A stretch of 64,000 nt of DNA from Devosia sp. Leaf420 (GCF_001425445.1 NZ_LMQU01000012.1:144278-208277); one strand, 5' to 3'. Counted from the stretch's first letter, positions 17,547 through 26,234 are shown. The notes: generated by a model from the sequence alone, not told the origin. A program made the numbers and translations.

Positions 17547-17579
17547 ACGAGAAGCGTAGAGCGGAACGAGTGAGATTAG

Positions 17580-17599
17580 TTGTCTAGTTTATTAGACAA
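17580..17599. promoter_or_regulatory. Candidate PhnF operator
   Basis: Perfect inverted repeat TTGTCTA-GTTTAT-TAGACAA, 12 bases before the phnG ATG and downstream of the Pho box, a position suited to roadblock or start-site repression. The half-site resembles GntR/HutC operators of the TGTCTAGACA kind. Confidence 0.6.
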
Positions 17600-17611
17600 A
17601 TCGAGGCAAGC

Positions 17612-18067
17612 ATGATGTCAGAGATTTCTGCCGAACAGAGCGCGAGAAAGCGGGCGCTGGATGTGCTGGCGGCGGCGCCGGCCAAGGCGCTGGCCGAGCG
17701 CTGGGCCGCTTTCGGTGACCAGCCGGCGCATCAGCGCATTCGTGGCCCCGAGACCGGGCTCGTTATGGTGCGCGGCCGGGCGGGGGGCGGCGGGGCGCCG
17801 TTCAATCTCGGCGAGGCGACGGTGAGCCGGGCCAGTGTGCGGATTGTAACCGGGGAAATTGGGCACGGGTATTGTTTGGGGCGTGATCTCGATAAGGCCG
17901 AGGCGATTGCGGTGATCGATGCGCTGCGGCAGCGCGAGATGGCGCGGGTCGATGCGGAAATTATTGAGCCGCTGGAGGCGCTTATGGCGGCGGGCGATGA
18001 GAAGCGGGCCGAGGAGACGGCGGCGACGCGGGTGGACTTTTTCACCATGGTGCGAGGGGATAACTGA
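17612..18067 (+). CDS. phnG: C-P lyase core subunit PhnG
   Basis: A 151-residue subunit of the PhnGHIJ core complex, which with PhnI and ATP couples phosphonate to ribose in place of adenine. Recognised by RALDVLAAAPAKALAERWAA near the start, TGLVMVRGRAGGGGAPFNLG and RDLDKAEAIAVIDAL. Two adjacent ATGs (17612, 17615) follow GAGGCAAGC. Its stop TGA overlaps the phnH ATG by one base. First gene of the main phn operon. Confidence 0.95.
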   Translation: MMSEISAEQSARKRALDVLAAAPAKALAERWAAFGDQPAHQRIRGPETGLVMVRGRAGGGGAPFNLGEATVSRASVRIVTGEIGHGYCLGRDLDKAEAIAVIDALRQREMARVDAEIIEPLEALMAAGDEKRAEETAATRVDFFTMVRGDN

Positions 18068-18663
18068 TGCTTTCCCATGATTTTGGCGCGGGTTTTGCCG
18101 ATCCGGTGCGCGATGCGCAGGGTGTGTTCCGGGCGGTTCTGGATGCGCTGTCGCATCCCGGTGTGGCGCAAAAACTGACGGGTATGAGTGACGGTGTGGG
18201 TAACCTCAAGGGTGAATTGGCTAGCACACTGTTAACACTTGGCGACCACGACACGGCGATTTGGTTATCACCGCGCGTCGATACGGCGGCGGTGAAGGGA
18301 TTTGTCGGGTTTCATTCCGGCGCGCCGGTGGTGAGCGATGTGGCCAAGGCCGTTTTTGCTTTCGTGGCGCTCGGGGATGCGCTGCCGAATTTGGCGGACT
18401 GCAATCTTGGAAGCCAAGAATATCCGGATCGGTCGACGACGCTGGTGGTGGAATTGCCGGCGCTGAGTGGCGGGCCGGCGCTGGTGCTGCGGGGGCCGGG
18501 TATTCGCGACACGCAGGAGATTAGCCCGGTGGGTTTGCCGGGGGATTTCGTCAGCCAGTGGAGCGAGAACCGCGAGCTTTTTCCGCGCGGGGTGGACCTG
18601 TTGCTGGTGGCGGATGGGCAGGTGGTTGGCCTGCCGCGGACAACCCGGATTGGGGACGCGTAA
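18067..18663 (+). CDS. phnH: C-P lyase core subunit PhnH
   Basis: A 198-residue subunit of the C-P lyase core complex, required for formation of the ribose phosphonate triphosphate. The N-terminus FGAGFADPVRDAQGVFRAVL and later LRGPGIRDTQEISPVGLPGD are typical PhnH motifs. Coupled to phnG by a one-base overlap and immediately followed by phnI with no gap, matching the conserved phnGHI order. Confidence 0.95.
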   Translation: MLSHDFGAGFADPVRDAQGVFRAVLDALSHPGVAQKLTGMSDGVGNLKGELASTLLTLGDHDTAIWLSPRVDTAAVKGFVGFHSGAPVVSDVAKAVFAFVALGDALPNLADCNLGSQEYPDRSTTLVVELPALSGGPALVLRGPGIRDTQEISPVGLPGDFVSQWSENRELFPRGVDLLLVADGQVVGLPRTTRIGDA

Positions 18664-19743
18664 ATGTATGTTGCTGTAAAGGGCGGGGAAGCCGCCATTG
18701 CCAATGCGCATCGGTTGCTGGCGGATCGGCGGCGCGGAGATCGCGCGGTGCCGGCGTTGCGGCTCGACCAGATCGTCGAGCAGTTGGGCCTCGCGGTGGA
18801 CCGGGCCATGGGCGAGGGATCGCTGTATGATCGGGAGCTGGCGGCGCTGGCGCTTTTGCAGGCGCGGGGCGATCTGATCGAGGCGATCTTTCTGGTCCGG
18901 GCCTATCGCACCACGCTGCCGCGGTTTGGCTATTCCGAGCCGATCGACACCGGGGCGATGAAAATCGAGCGGCGGATTTCGGCGACGTTCAAGGATTTGC
19001 CGGGCGGGCAGATGCTGGGGCCGACATTTGATTATACGCACCGGCTGCTGGACCCGAGCATTGTCGGCGAGGATGCCGAAGTGCCGGCCACGCGCGAGGC
19101 CGAAGAGAGCCGGGCGCCGCGGGTGACGGATTTGCTCGGGCGGCAGGGGCTGATCGAGCCGGATGGCGAATTGCCTGAGGGGCATGAGGTTGGCGATCTG
19201 ACGCGCGAGCCGCTGGATTTTCCGCTCAATCGGGATTTGCGATTGCAGGCGCTGGCGCGGGGCGACGAGGGATTTCTGCTGGCGCTCGGCTATTCGACGC
19301 AGCGCGGCTATGGGCGGACGCATCCCTTTGTCGGGGAAATCCGCATTGGCGAGGTCGAGGTCGAGTTCGACATTCCCGAGCTGGGCTTTGCGGTGAGCCT
19401 GGGGCGGGTTCGGGTGACTGAATGCCAGATGGTCAATCAGTTCAAGGGCTCGGCGACGATCCCGCCGCAGTTCACCCGCGGCTATGGGCTGGTGTTCGGG
19501 CAGGCGGAGCGCAAGGCGATGGCCATGTCGCTGGTGGACCGGGCGCTGCGGGCGAAAGAGTTTGGCGAGGATATCGTGGCGCCGGCGCAGGACGAGGAAT
19601 TCGTCATTTCGCACTCGGACAATGTGCAGGCGACGGGGTTCGTCGAGCACCTCAAACTTCCGCATTATGTGGATTTCCAGGCGGAGCTGGATTTGATCCG
19701 GCGGATGCGGGCGGAGTTTGAGGGGCGGGAGGCGGCGGAGTGA
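18664..19743 (+). CDS. phnI: C-P lyase core subunit / purine phosphonate ribosyltransferase PhnI
   Basis: A 359-residue nucleosidase-like subunit that, within PhnGHIL, displaces adenine of ATP with phosphonate. MYVAVKGGEAAIANAHRLLA at the start, GYSTQRGYGRTHPFVGEIRI in the middle and a terminal SHSDNVQATGFVEHLKLPHY are highly conserved in PhnI. The normal next gene phnJ is separated by a 200-base gap holding a palindromic repeat rather than being abutted. Confidence 0.95.
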   Translation: MYVAVKGGEAAIANAHRLLADRRRGDRAVPALRLDQIVEQLGLAVDRAMGEGSLYDRELAALALLQARGDLIEAIFLVRAYRTTLPRFGYSEPIDTGAMKIERRISATFKDLPGGQMLGPTFDYTHRLLDPSIVGEDAEVPATREAEESRAPRVTDLLGRQGLIEPDGELPEGHEVGDLTREPLDFPLNRDLRLQALARGDEGFLLALGYSTQRGYGRTHPFVGEIRIGEVEVEFDIPELGFAVSLGRVRVTECQMVNQFKGSATIPPQFTRGYGLVFGQAERKAMAMSLVDRALRAKEFGEDIVAPAQDEEFVISHSDNVQATGFVEHLKLPHYVDFQAELDLIRRMRAEFEGREAAE

Positions 19744-19795
19744 TGCGCTTGGTCGCTGATGTTCTGGCAATAACCGGAAGTTTTGGCGGGGTGTT

Positions 19796-19917
19796 CCTCT
19801 CCCCCTCGGGGAGAGGTGGCTCGGCCACAGGCCGAGTCGGTGAGGGGGATCTCTCCACTCTCGCTCAAATATCCCCCTCATCCGGCGCTGCGCGCCACCT
19901 TCTCCCCGAGGGGGAAA
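19796..19917. repeat. Paired palindromic repeat, family A, between phnI and phnJ
   Basis: CTCTCCCCCTCGGGGAGAGG forms a hairpin at the left, and the right half has CCCCTCATCCGGCGCTGCGC followed by CACCTTCTCCCCGAGGGGG. The halves are related as inverted copies. It fills most of the phnI-phnJ gap and ends just before the phnJ ribosome binding region. Confidence 0.8.
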
Positions 19918-19945
19918 AGAATAAGAAAGCCCTGGAGCAAGCGTC

Positions 19946-20821
19946 ATGAACGCCGTCGCAAATTACAATTTTGCTTATCTCGATGAGCAGACCAAGCGGA
20001 TGATCCGGCGGGCTATTTTGAAGGCTGTCGCCATTCCTGGGTATCAGGTGCCGTTTTCGTCGCGCGAAATGCCAATGCCTTATGGTTGGGGCACGGGCGG
20101 GGTTCAGGTGACGGCGTCGATTATTGGGCCGGATGATGTGCTGAAAGTCATCGATCAGGGAGCGGATGATACGACCAATGCGGTGAGTATCCGGGCGTTC
20201 TTTGCCAAGGTGGCGCAGGTCGCGACGACGACGCACACGGCGGAGGCGACGATCATCCAGACGCGGCATCGTATTCCCGAGCGCAAGCTCGAGGCGGGAC
20301 AGATCCTGGTTTATCAGGTGCCGATTCCTGAGCCGCTGCGCTTTTTAGAGCCGCGCGAGACCGAGACGCGAAAGATGCATGCGCTCGAGGAATATGGGCT
20401 GATGCATGTGAAGCTTTATGAGGACATTGCGCGGCATGGGCGGATTGCGACGACCTATGCTTATCCGGTCAAGGTCGAGGGGCGGTATGTGATGGACCCG
20501 TCGCCGACGCCGAAATTCGATAATCCGAAAATGCATCGGAGCGAGGCGCTGCAGCTGTTTGGGGCGGGGCGTGAGCACCGGATCTATGCGGTGCCGCCGT
20601 TTACGGATGTCGTCAGCCTCGATTTTGAGGATCATCCGTTTGAGATTCAGCATTTTGAGGAGCCCTGCGCGCTGTGTGGCGCGGAGGGGGTGTATCTGGA
20701 TGAGGTCATTTTGGATGATCGGGGCGGGCACATGTATGTGTGCTCGGACACCGACCACTGCGAAGAGCGGCGGGAGGCGGGGTTTGTTGGGGTGTTGGGG
20801 ATGAAGGAGGCGGCGGAGTGA
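19946..20821 (+). CDS. phnJ: Alpha-D-ribose 1-methylphosphonate 5-phosphate C-P lyase PhnJ
   Basis: A 291-residue radical SAM-type enzyme that breaks the carbon-phosphorus bond. The four conserved cysteines are present at C241, C244, C266 and C272 (CALC, then YVCSDTDHC), the first three binding the 4Fe-4S cluster and the last proposed as the thiyl radical site in the well-studied homologue. Ribosome site GGAG lies eight bases before ATG. The gene is flanked on both sides by palindromic repeats, which is unusual inside this operon. Confidence 0.96.
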   Translation: MNAVANYNFAYLDEQTKRMIRRAILKAVAIPGYQVPFSSREMPMPYGWGTGGVQVTASIIGPDDVLKVIDQGADDTTNAVSIRAFFAKVAQVATTTHTAEATIIQTRHRIPERKLEAGQILVYQVPIPEPLRFLEPRETETRKMHALEEYGLMHVKLYEDIARHGRIATTYAYPVKVEGRYVMDPSPTPKFDNPKMHRSEALQLFGAGREHRIYAVPPFTDVVSLDFEDHPFEIQHFEEPCALCGAEGVYLDEVILDDRGGHMYVCSDTDHCEERREAGFVGVLGMKEAAE

Positions 20822-20836
20822 TGGGACGCACTTTTT

Positions 20837-20964
20837 CACCTCTCCCTTTGGGGGAGAGGTCGGCGCAATTGCGCCGGGTGAGGGGGCCTTTGGCAATCTC
20901 ATGCTTTTGGGAAGGCCCCCTCACCCGACCCAAGAGGGTCGACCTCTCCCCCCAGGGAGAGGTG
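20837..20964. repeat. Paired palindromic repeat, family A, between phnJ and phnK
   Basis: Left half CACCTCTCCCTTTGGGGGAG with GGCGCAATTGCGCC beside it; right half GACCTCTCCCCCCAGGGAGA. The two halves face each other, joined by GGGGGCCTT...AAGGCCCCC, so the RNA could fold into one long arm. Ends about 40 bases before the phnK start. Confidence 0.8.
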
Positions 20965-21004
20965 GAGAACGGAGCCGCGATTCTAGTGTTTCTGGAGCAA
21001 TCCC

Positions 21005-21781
21005 ATGTCTGACGAACCGCTGCTCAAGGTCAGCAACCTGACCAAATACTATGGCTCCCGCCTTGGCTGTGCCGATGTCAATTTCGAGCTTTATCCGGGC
21101 GAAGTGCTGGCGATTGTCGGCGAGAGTGGGTCGGGGAAGACGACGCTGCTCAATACGCTTTCGGCAAATCTTGAGCCGACGTCGGGCGAGGCGCTCTACC
21201 GGATGCGCGATGAAAGCTGGCGCAATATCTATGAGCTTTCCGAGGCTGAGCGGCGGTTTCTGACGCGGACGGATTGGGGCTTTGTGCATCAGAACCCGGC
21301 CGATGGGCTGCGGATGACGGTGTCGGCGGGTGCCAATGTCGGCGAGCGGCTTATGGCGGTTGGGGATCGGCATTATGGCCGTATTCGCGACACTGCGCTC
21401 GATTGGCTGGGGCGCGTAGAGATTGCGGCGGATCGGATCGATGATCAGCCGCGCTCGTTTTCGGGAGGGATGCGGCAGCGGTTGCAGATTGCGCGGAATT
21501 TGGTGACCGGGCCGCGGCTCGTGTTCATGGATGAGCCGACGGGTGGGCTCGATGTGTCCGTACAGGCGAGGCTCTTGGATTTGTTGCGACAATTGGTCGG
21601 CGAGCTTGGGCTTTCGGCGATTGTCGTGACCCATGACCTGGCCGTGGCGCGGCTGCTGAGCCATCGGATGATGGTGATGAAGGGTGGGCATGTGATCGAA
21701 GCGGGGCTGACGGACCGGGTGCTCGATGATCCGCGCGAGCCTTATACGCAGTTGTTAGTCAGTTCGATTTTGCAGGTGTGA
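21005..21781 (+). CDS. phnK: C-P lyase associated ATPase PhnK
   Basis: A 258-residue ABC-type ATPase that binds the C-P lyase core through PhnJ rather than a membrane permease. Walker A GESGSGKTT (39-47), signature FSGGMRQR, Walker B LVFMDEPTGGLD and H-loop VVTHDLAVARLL are intact. It resembles DppF-type ATPases, as PhnK does. GGAG precedes the ATG; the stop overlaps phnL by one base. Confidence 0.93.
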   Translation: MSDEPLLKVSNLTKYYGSRLGCADVNFELYPGEVLAIVGESGSGKTTLLNTLSANLEPTSGEALYRMRDESWRNIYELSEAERRFLTRTDWGFVHQNPADGLRMTVSAGANVGERLMAVGDRHYGRIRDTALDWLGRVEIAADRIDDQPRSFSGGMRQRLQIARNLVTGPRLVFMDEPTGGLDVSVQARLLDLLRQLVGELGLSAIVVTHDLAVARLLSHRMMVMKGGHVIEAGLTDRVLDDPREPYTQLLVSSILQV

Positions 21782-22485
21782 TGATGACCGCTCTATCCGT
21801 AAGAAATCTCGCAAAGACTTTTACGATGCACCTGCGCGGGGGGATCAGCCTGCCGGTGGTGGACAACGTCACTTTCGACGTCGCACCGGGCGAATGCGTG
21901 GTGCTGGGTGGGCCATCGGGGGCGGGAAAATCGTCCATTTTGAAGATGGTCTATGGGAATTATGGGGTAGATCGCGGCGCGGTGCTGATTGCGCATGACG
22001 GCGCCTTGGTGGATTTGGCGAGTGCCGATCCACGGACTGTGCTGACTTTGCGGCGGGATGCGATTGGGTATGTGAGCCAGTTTTTGCGGACAGTGCCGCG
22101 GGTTTCGGCGATCGATGTGGTGGCGGAACCGCTGGTGGTGCGTGGGGTCGATAAGGCCGAGGCGCGGGGGCGGGCCGGAGAACTGCTGGCGCGGCTCAAT
22201 CTGCCGGAGCGGCTATGGGAGCTGCCGCCGGCGACTTTTTCGGGTGGCGAGCAGCAGCGCGTCAATATTGCGCGGGGTTTTATCACGCATCACCCGGTTC
22301 TGCTGCTCGATGAGCCGACGGCATCGCTCGATGCGGCCAATCGAGCCGTGGTGGTGGGGATGATTGCGCAGAAAAAGCGCGAGGGAGTCGCGATGCTCGG
22401 GATTTTTCACGATGAGGAGGTGCGGGCGGAAGTGGCGGACCGGATCGTCGATGTGACGGATTTTGCGCCGAAGGTGGCGGCATGA
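21781..22485 (+). CDS. phnL: C-P lyase associated ATPase PhnL
   Basis: A 234-residue ABC-type ATPase required with PhnG, H and I for ribose triphosphate phosphonate formation. Walker A GPSGAGKSS (about 44-52), signature TFSGGEQQRVNIARG, Walker B VLLLDEPTASLD. Two adjacent ATGs (21781, 21784). Overlaps phnK by one base and the next gene by four bases. Confidence 0.93.
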   Translation: MMTALSVRNLAKTFTMHLRGGISLPVVDNVTFDVAPGECVVLGGPSGAGKSSILKMVYGNYGVDRGAVLIAHDGALVDLASADPRTVLTLRRDAIGYVSQFLRTVPRVSAIDVVAEPLVVRGVDKAEARGRAGELLARLNLPERLWELPPATFSGGEQQRVNIARGFITHHPVLLLDEPTASLDAANRAVVVGMIAQKKREGVAMLGIFHDEEVRAEVADRIVDVTDFAPKVAA

Positions 22486-23096
22486 CCCGGCTCGGCGACA
22501 CACCCTCCATTCATCCGACGGCACAGGTGATGGAGTCCGAGCTTGGGCGCTATGTCGAGATCGGTGCAGGCTCACATGTCAGCCGGTCCAAGATCGGCGA
22601 CTATTCCTACTGCGTCGAGAATACGCAGATCGCGTATGCGGATATTGGAAAATTCGCCAATATCGCGAGCCATGTGCGGATTTATGCCTCGATGCATCCG
22701 ATGGAGCGGGCCTCGCTCCATCACTTTACCTATCGCTCGGCCTGGTATTTTGAGGGCGAAGAGGACGATCAGAGCTTTTTCGACTGGCGGGCGGCGGACG
22801 GCATTCGGATTGGGCATGATACCTGGATCGGGCACGGGGCGGTGGTGATGCCAGGCGTGACGATTGGTAATGGGGCGATCATCGGGTCGAATGCCGTGGT
22901 GACCAAGGATGTGGTGGATTTTGCCATTGCCGTAGGCGTGCCGGCACGGACGATCAAGCAGCGGTTTTCCGATAATGTGGCGGGAAGGCTCGATGCGATG
23001 AAGTGGTGGGATTGGAGCCACGAGAAACTACATCAGGCGCTGCCGGATTTTCGGGCGCTGGGGATCGAGGCGTTTTTGGAGAAGTATGAGGGGTGA
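22482..23096 (+). CDS. Phosphonate-locus hexapeptide-repeat acyltransferase
   Basis: A 204-residue left-handed beta-helix protein with hexapeptide turns (for example IHPTAQVMESELG, GHDTWIGHGAVVMPGVTIGN, GAIIGSNAVVTKDVVDFAIA). It belongs to the transferase hexapeptide family found only in phn operons (TIGR03308-type), acyl acceptor unknown. Starts with ATGA overlap to the phnL stop, so it is an integral operon member. It may acetylate aminophosphonates in the way PhnO does in other bacteria, but that is inference. Confidence 0.88.
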   Translation: MTRLGDTPSIHPTAQVMESELGRYVEIGAGSHVSRSKIGDYSYCVENTQIAYADIGKFANIASHVRIYASMHPMERASLHHFTYRSAWYFEGEEDDQSFFDWRAADGIRIGHDTWIGHGAVVMPGVTIGNGAIIGSNAVVTKDVVDFAIAVGVPARTIKQRFSDNVAGRLDAMKWWDWSHEKLHQALPDFRALGIEAFLEKYEG

Positions 23097-23206
23097 CCCC
23101 CACCTAGCCTCCCCCTGGTAGGGGGAGGGATGTGGTCCGTGGTTCTCAGGCTGCAACACAAACTCGATATATTCCTCCCCCTATCAGGGGGAGGTTAGGT
23201 GGGGGT
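23097..23206. repeat. Paired palindromic repeat, family B, upstream of phnC
   Basis: CCCCCACCTAGCCTCCCCCT at the left and its reverse complement-like AGGGGGAGGTTAGGTGGGGG at the right form an inverted pair around about 50 bases. It separates the hexapeptide gene from the phnC promoter and could terminate the first phn transcript. Confidence 0.8.
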
Positions 23207-23235
23207 GCCGCGACAACCCGCAACAGTCCGGTGAA

Positions 23236-23271
23236 TAGTCATGGAACCGTCACCGATCATACATGGTGACG
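23236..23271 (+). promoter_or_regulatory. Candidate Pho box and palindrome upstream of phnC
   Basis: TAGTCAT-GGAA-CCGTCAC (23236-23253) has two GTCA cores 11 bases apart. Overlapping it, CGTCACC-N10-GGTGACG (23248-23271) is a perfect 7-base inverted repeat. The pair lies 50-85 bases before the phnC start. Direct repeat fits PhoB; the inverted repeat fits a second dimeric regulator. Confidence 0.5.
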
Positions 23272-23320
23272 TTACACGCGCGCCTTAGGTCTGCCGCAGT
23301 TCAACGACTGGGGCGGGCTC

Positions 23321-24148
23321 ATGCTCAAGATTTCGCACGTTACACGACGGTTCGGTGACAAGATCGCCGTCAATGATGTGACGCTCGAAATCCCGCAAGG
23401 GCAGATGGTGGGCATTATTGGCCGTTCGGGCGCTGGCAAGTCGACACTGCTGCGCATGATCAATCGGCTCAACGACGTTTCGTCGGGCTATATCGAATAT
23501 GAGGGCGTCAAGACGTCCGAGCTCAAGGGCAAGGCGCTGCGGGCATGGCAGCGCGATTGCGCCATGATCTTCCAGCAGTTCAACCTCGTGCCGCGGCTCG
23601 ATGTCATCACCAATGTGATGCTGGGGCGGCTCAATGGCCGCAATCCGCTCCTGAACCTCCTCCAGGTGTTTTCGCCGGACGAGCAGTTCGAAGCGCTCAA
23701 GGCACTCGAGCGGCTCGATATCGCGCAGACGGCGACCCAGTGGGCGCAGACCCTGTCGGGCGGCCAGCAGCAGCGCGTCGCGATTGCGCGGGCGTTGATG
23801 CAGAAACCGAAGATGATCCTTGCCGACGAGCCGATCGCTTCGCTCGATCCGCGCAATGCGCAGATCGTCATGGACTCGCTCCGCGACATCAATTCCGAGG
23901 GCATCACCGTCATCACCAATCTCCACACGCTCGATACGGCGCGCGCTTATTGCGAGCGCATCGTCGGCATGGCGGCCGGCAAGATGGTGTTCGACGGCAC
24001 GCCGAACGAGCTGACGACCGATGTCGCTCGCACCATTTACGGCGCCGATGGCCTCAAGGAGGCCTTTTCCGAGGCGATGACTTCGACCTCTATCGCGCCC
24101 ATCCAATACCTGCCGCGCACGCCGACCAATGCGCAGCAGGCGCCCTGA
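23321..24148 (+). CDS. phnC: Phosphonate ABC transporter ATP-binding protein PhnC
   Basis: A 275-residue ATPase of the phosphonate importer. Walker [10 protein letters not shown] (34-42), signature TLSGGQQQR, Walker [13 protein letters not shown], and the long linker between ([20 protein letters not shown]) are typical of PhnC. Followed by phnD and two phnE genes. The ATG has only a weak ribosome site. A second transcription unit from the candidate Pho box upstream is likely. Confidence 0.95.
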   Translation: MLKISHVTRRFGDKIAVNDVTLEIPQGQMVGIIGRSGAGKSTLLRMINRLNDVSSGYIEYEGVKTSELKGKALRAWQRDCAMIFQQFNLVPRLDVITNVMLGRLNGRNPLLNLLQVFSPDEQFEALKALERLDIAQTATQWAQTLSGGQQQRVAIARALMQKPKMILADEPIASLDPRNAQIVMDSLRDINSEGITVITNLHTLDTARAYCERIVGMAAGKMVFDGTPNELTTDVARTIYGADGLKEAFSEAMTSTSIAPIQYLPRTPTNAQQAP

Positions 24149-24209
24149 AACTCGGCCCTTTTCAGAAAAAACCGAGATTACCCAAACGCGTCACCAAAGG
24201 AGACCTCCC

Positions 24210-25118
24210 GTGTCCGCGATCCGTAAACTGCTTCTCGCCTCCGTCGCGCTTTCCATGTCGACCGCAGCCTTTGCCCAGGACGGTCTCGTCCTCCGCATCG
24301 GTCTCGATGGCGGCGAAAACGAAGCCGACCAGCTGCGCCGTTCCGAATGCGTTGCCGAGCCGCTGAAGGCCGCAACCGGCGCCACCGACGTCCAGTTCTT
24401 CCCATCGCCCGACTATAACGGCATCATCCAGGGCCTCCTCGGCGGCACAATCGACATCGCCATCATGGGCGCTTCGTCCTATGCCGCGATCTACCTGCAG
24501 GACCCGGAAGCCGTTGACCCGGTTCTGACCACCCAGCAGGAAGACGGTTCGACCGGCTACCACACGATCATGGTTGCACGTTCGGATTCGGGCATCACCG
24601 ATCTCGCTTCCACCAAGGGCAAGAAGCTCGGCTTTGCCGATCCGGACTCCACCTCGGGCTACCTGATCCCGTCCGTCGCTCTTCCGGCCGACCTCGGCAT
24701 GCCGATCGCTGAATTCTACAGCGAAACCGGATTTGGCGGCGGCCATGAAAACCTCGTGCTCGGCGTTCTCGACGGTACCTGGGATGTCGGCACGACCTTC
24801 GGTTCGGGCCAGGGCGAATTCTCGGAAGGCTACACCTCCGGCAACCTGCGCATCATGGTCGACAAGGGCCTCCTCGACATGGATGACCTCGTGGAAGTCT
24901 GGCAGTCGCCGATCATCCCGAACGGCCCGCTGATGGTGTCGAACAAGCTGCCAGCCGACATCAAGGAAAAGGTCACCGCTATGTTCAAGGCGCTGCCCGA
25001 GACCGATTTCGAATGCTTCGATGCCTTCACCGCCGGCGGCTACACCAACTTCGTCGACGCCGACCAGACCATGTACCAGACGATCATCGACGCCCGTAAG
25101 TCGGTTATCGGCGGCTGA
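24210..25118 (+). CDS. phnD: Phosphonate-binding periplasmic protein PhnD
   Basis: A 302-residue precursor with a signal peptide (IRKLLLASVALSMSTAAFAQ) and a PhnD/Ssua-type type-2 periplasmic binding fold that captures phosphonate (VAEPLKAATGATDVQFFPSP, SSYAAIYLQDP, STSGYLIPSVAL). Start is the GTG at 24210, with AAAGGAG upstream; the longer in-frame reading carries no signal peptide at its front. AT-lighter codon use than neighbours (many C-ending codons), as often seen in highly expressed binding proteins. Confidence 0.95.
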   Translation: MSAIRKLLLASVALSMSTAAFAQDGLVLRIGLDGGENEADQLRRSECVAEPLKAATGATDVQFFPSPDYNGIIQGLLGGTIDIAIMGASSYAAIYLQDPEAVDPVLTTQQEDGSTGYHTIMVARSDSGITDLASTKGKKLGFADPDSTSGYLIPSVALPADLGMPIAEFYSETGFGGGHENLVLGVLDGTWDVGTTFGSGQGEFSEGYTSGNLRIMVDKGLLDMDDLVEVWQSPIIPNGPLMVSNKLPADIKEKVTAMFKALPETDFECFDAFTAGGYTNFVDADQTMYQTIIDARKSVIGG

Positions 25119-25172
25119 TTTTTTGATCCCGGGAGGCGGGCAAGGCCTGCCTCTCATTTCAATCAAGCCACA

Positions 25173-25235
25173 GCGTCATCCCCGCGAAAGCGGGGATCTC
25201 TGCAAGAGGGATTCCCGCTTTCGCGGGAATGACGC
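25173..25235. repeat. Palindromic intergenic repeat, family C copy 3, between phnD and phnE1
   Basis: GTCATCCCCGCGAAAGCGGG and GATTCCCGCTTTCGCGGGAA are two hairpins that are also inverted relative to each other. It ends about 25 bases before the phnE1 ATG. A near copy is at 61384. Confidence 0.85.
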
Positions 25236-25259
25236 CGTGGTTGTTGGAGACGCCTCGCG

Positions 25260-26234
25260 ATGGCCGATATTTCCCAGCAGTCACCCGGACTTTCGCCGGC
25301 CGGCCAAACGATCCTGCAGCATTATCGCTCTCAGGTGATGACGCGACGGGTCTATACGATCCTCGTGGTGATCGGGGTGATCGTGGCGCTGGTGGCGGCC
25401 ATGAGCTATGCCAATTCGGCCAATTCGGGGAAGTTTTTCGAACGCCTTCCCTTCATGTTCGACTTCATCAAGAACTTTACACCGCGCGATCCGCTCGAGA
25501 TTTTTCGCGCCATGTTCGGGGTGGCCTCGCCCTATTTTGATGGCTCGGCGAAGTATGATTATACCTCGAGCAATATCTATCTGACCGATAGCTTCTACAT
25601 TCCCAATTTCATTTATCAGCTCATCGTCACGGTCAATATTGCCGTCGTGTCGACCATCATCGGCGGGGCGATCGGGTTTTGCCTTTGCTTCTTTGCCGCG
25701 ACCAATCTGGTGGGCGCGGGGCCGGTGCGCTGGGTGGTGCGGCGCATCATGGAAGTGATGCGTGCTTTCCCGGAAATCGTCATCGCCGGGCTGCTGACAG
25801 CTGTCCTCTCCATCGGACCGATTGCGGCGATCGCGGCGGTTTCGCTGCATACGATCGGGGCGCTGGGGAAGCTCTTCTTCGAAGTTGTCGAGAATGCAGA
25901 CATGAAGCCCGATGAGGGGCTGAAATCGGTTGGCGCGAGTTGGCTTGAGCGCGTGCGCTACGCCATCGTGCCGCAGGTGATGCCCAATTTCGTGTCCTAT
26001 GGGCTGCTGCGCCTCGAGATCAATGTGCGCGCGTCGACCATTATCGGCGCAGTGGGCGGCGGCGGGATCGGCGAAGTGTTTCGCCTCTCGATCGGGCGCG
26101 ATTATGCCGCGCAGACCTATGCGATCATCATTCTGCTGCTCGTGACCATCATTGCCATCGACCAGTTTTCGGGCTGGCTGCGGCGGCGGCTGGTGGGCGA
26201 TGGCAACTTCAATTTCGGAAAGGCGAGCGTGTGA
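25260..26234 (+). CDS. phnE1: Phosphonate ABC transporter permease PhnE (first copy)
   Basis: A 324-residue inner membrane permease: N-terminal TM (about 25-45), then several TMs with the binding-protein-dependent transport signature around EGLKSVGASWLERVRYAIVP (EAA-like loop) and GAVGGGGIGEVFRLS near the end. Start ATG is preceded by GGAG eight bases away, immediately after a palindromic repeat. Its stop overlaps a GTG start of the second phnE. Confidence 0.93.
   Translation: MADISQQSPGLSPAGQTILQHYRSQVMTRRVYTILVVIGVIVALVAAMSYANSANSGKFFERLPFMFDFIKNFTPRDPLEIFRAMFGVASPYFDGSAKYDYTSSNIYLTDSFYIPNFIYQLIVTVNIAVVSTIIGGAIGFCLCFFAATNLVGAGPVRWVVRRIMEVMRAFPEIVIAGLLTAVLSIGPIAAIAAVSLHTIGALGKLFFEVVENADMKPDEGLKSVGASWLERVRYAIVPQVMPNFVSYGLLRLEINVRASTIIGAVGGGGIGEVFRLSIGRDYAAQTYAIIILLLVTIIAIDQFSGWLRRRLVGDGNFNFGKASV

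Noticed and set aside
18268..19947. Open frame of about 560 codons opposite to phnH and phnI
   Set aside because: Antisense to well-recognised phn genes; the translation is rich in R, P, H and Q with no domain.
16676..23206. CRISPR array from repeated GC-rich units in the phn region
   Set aside because: The units are paired palindromes at single gene junctions, without regular spacing or spacers, and no cas genes are present.
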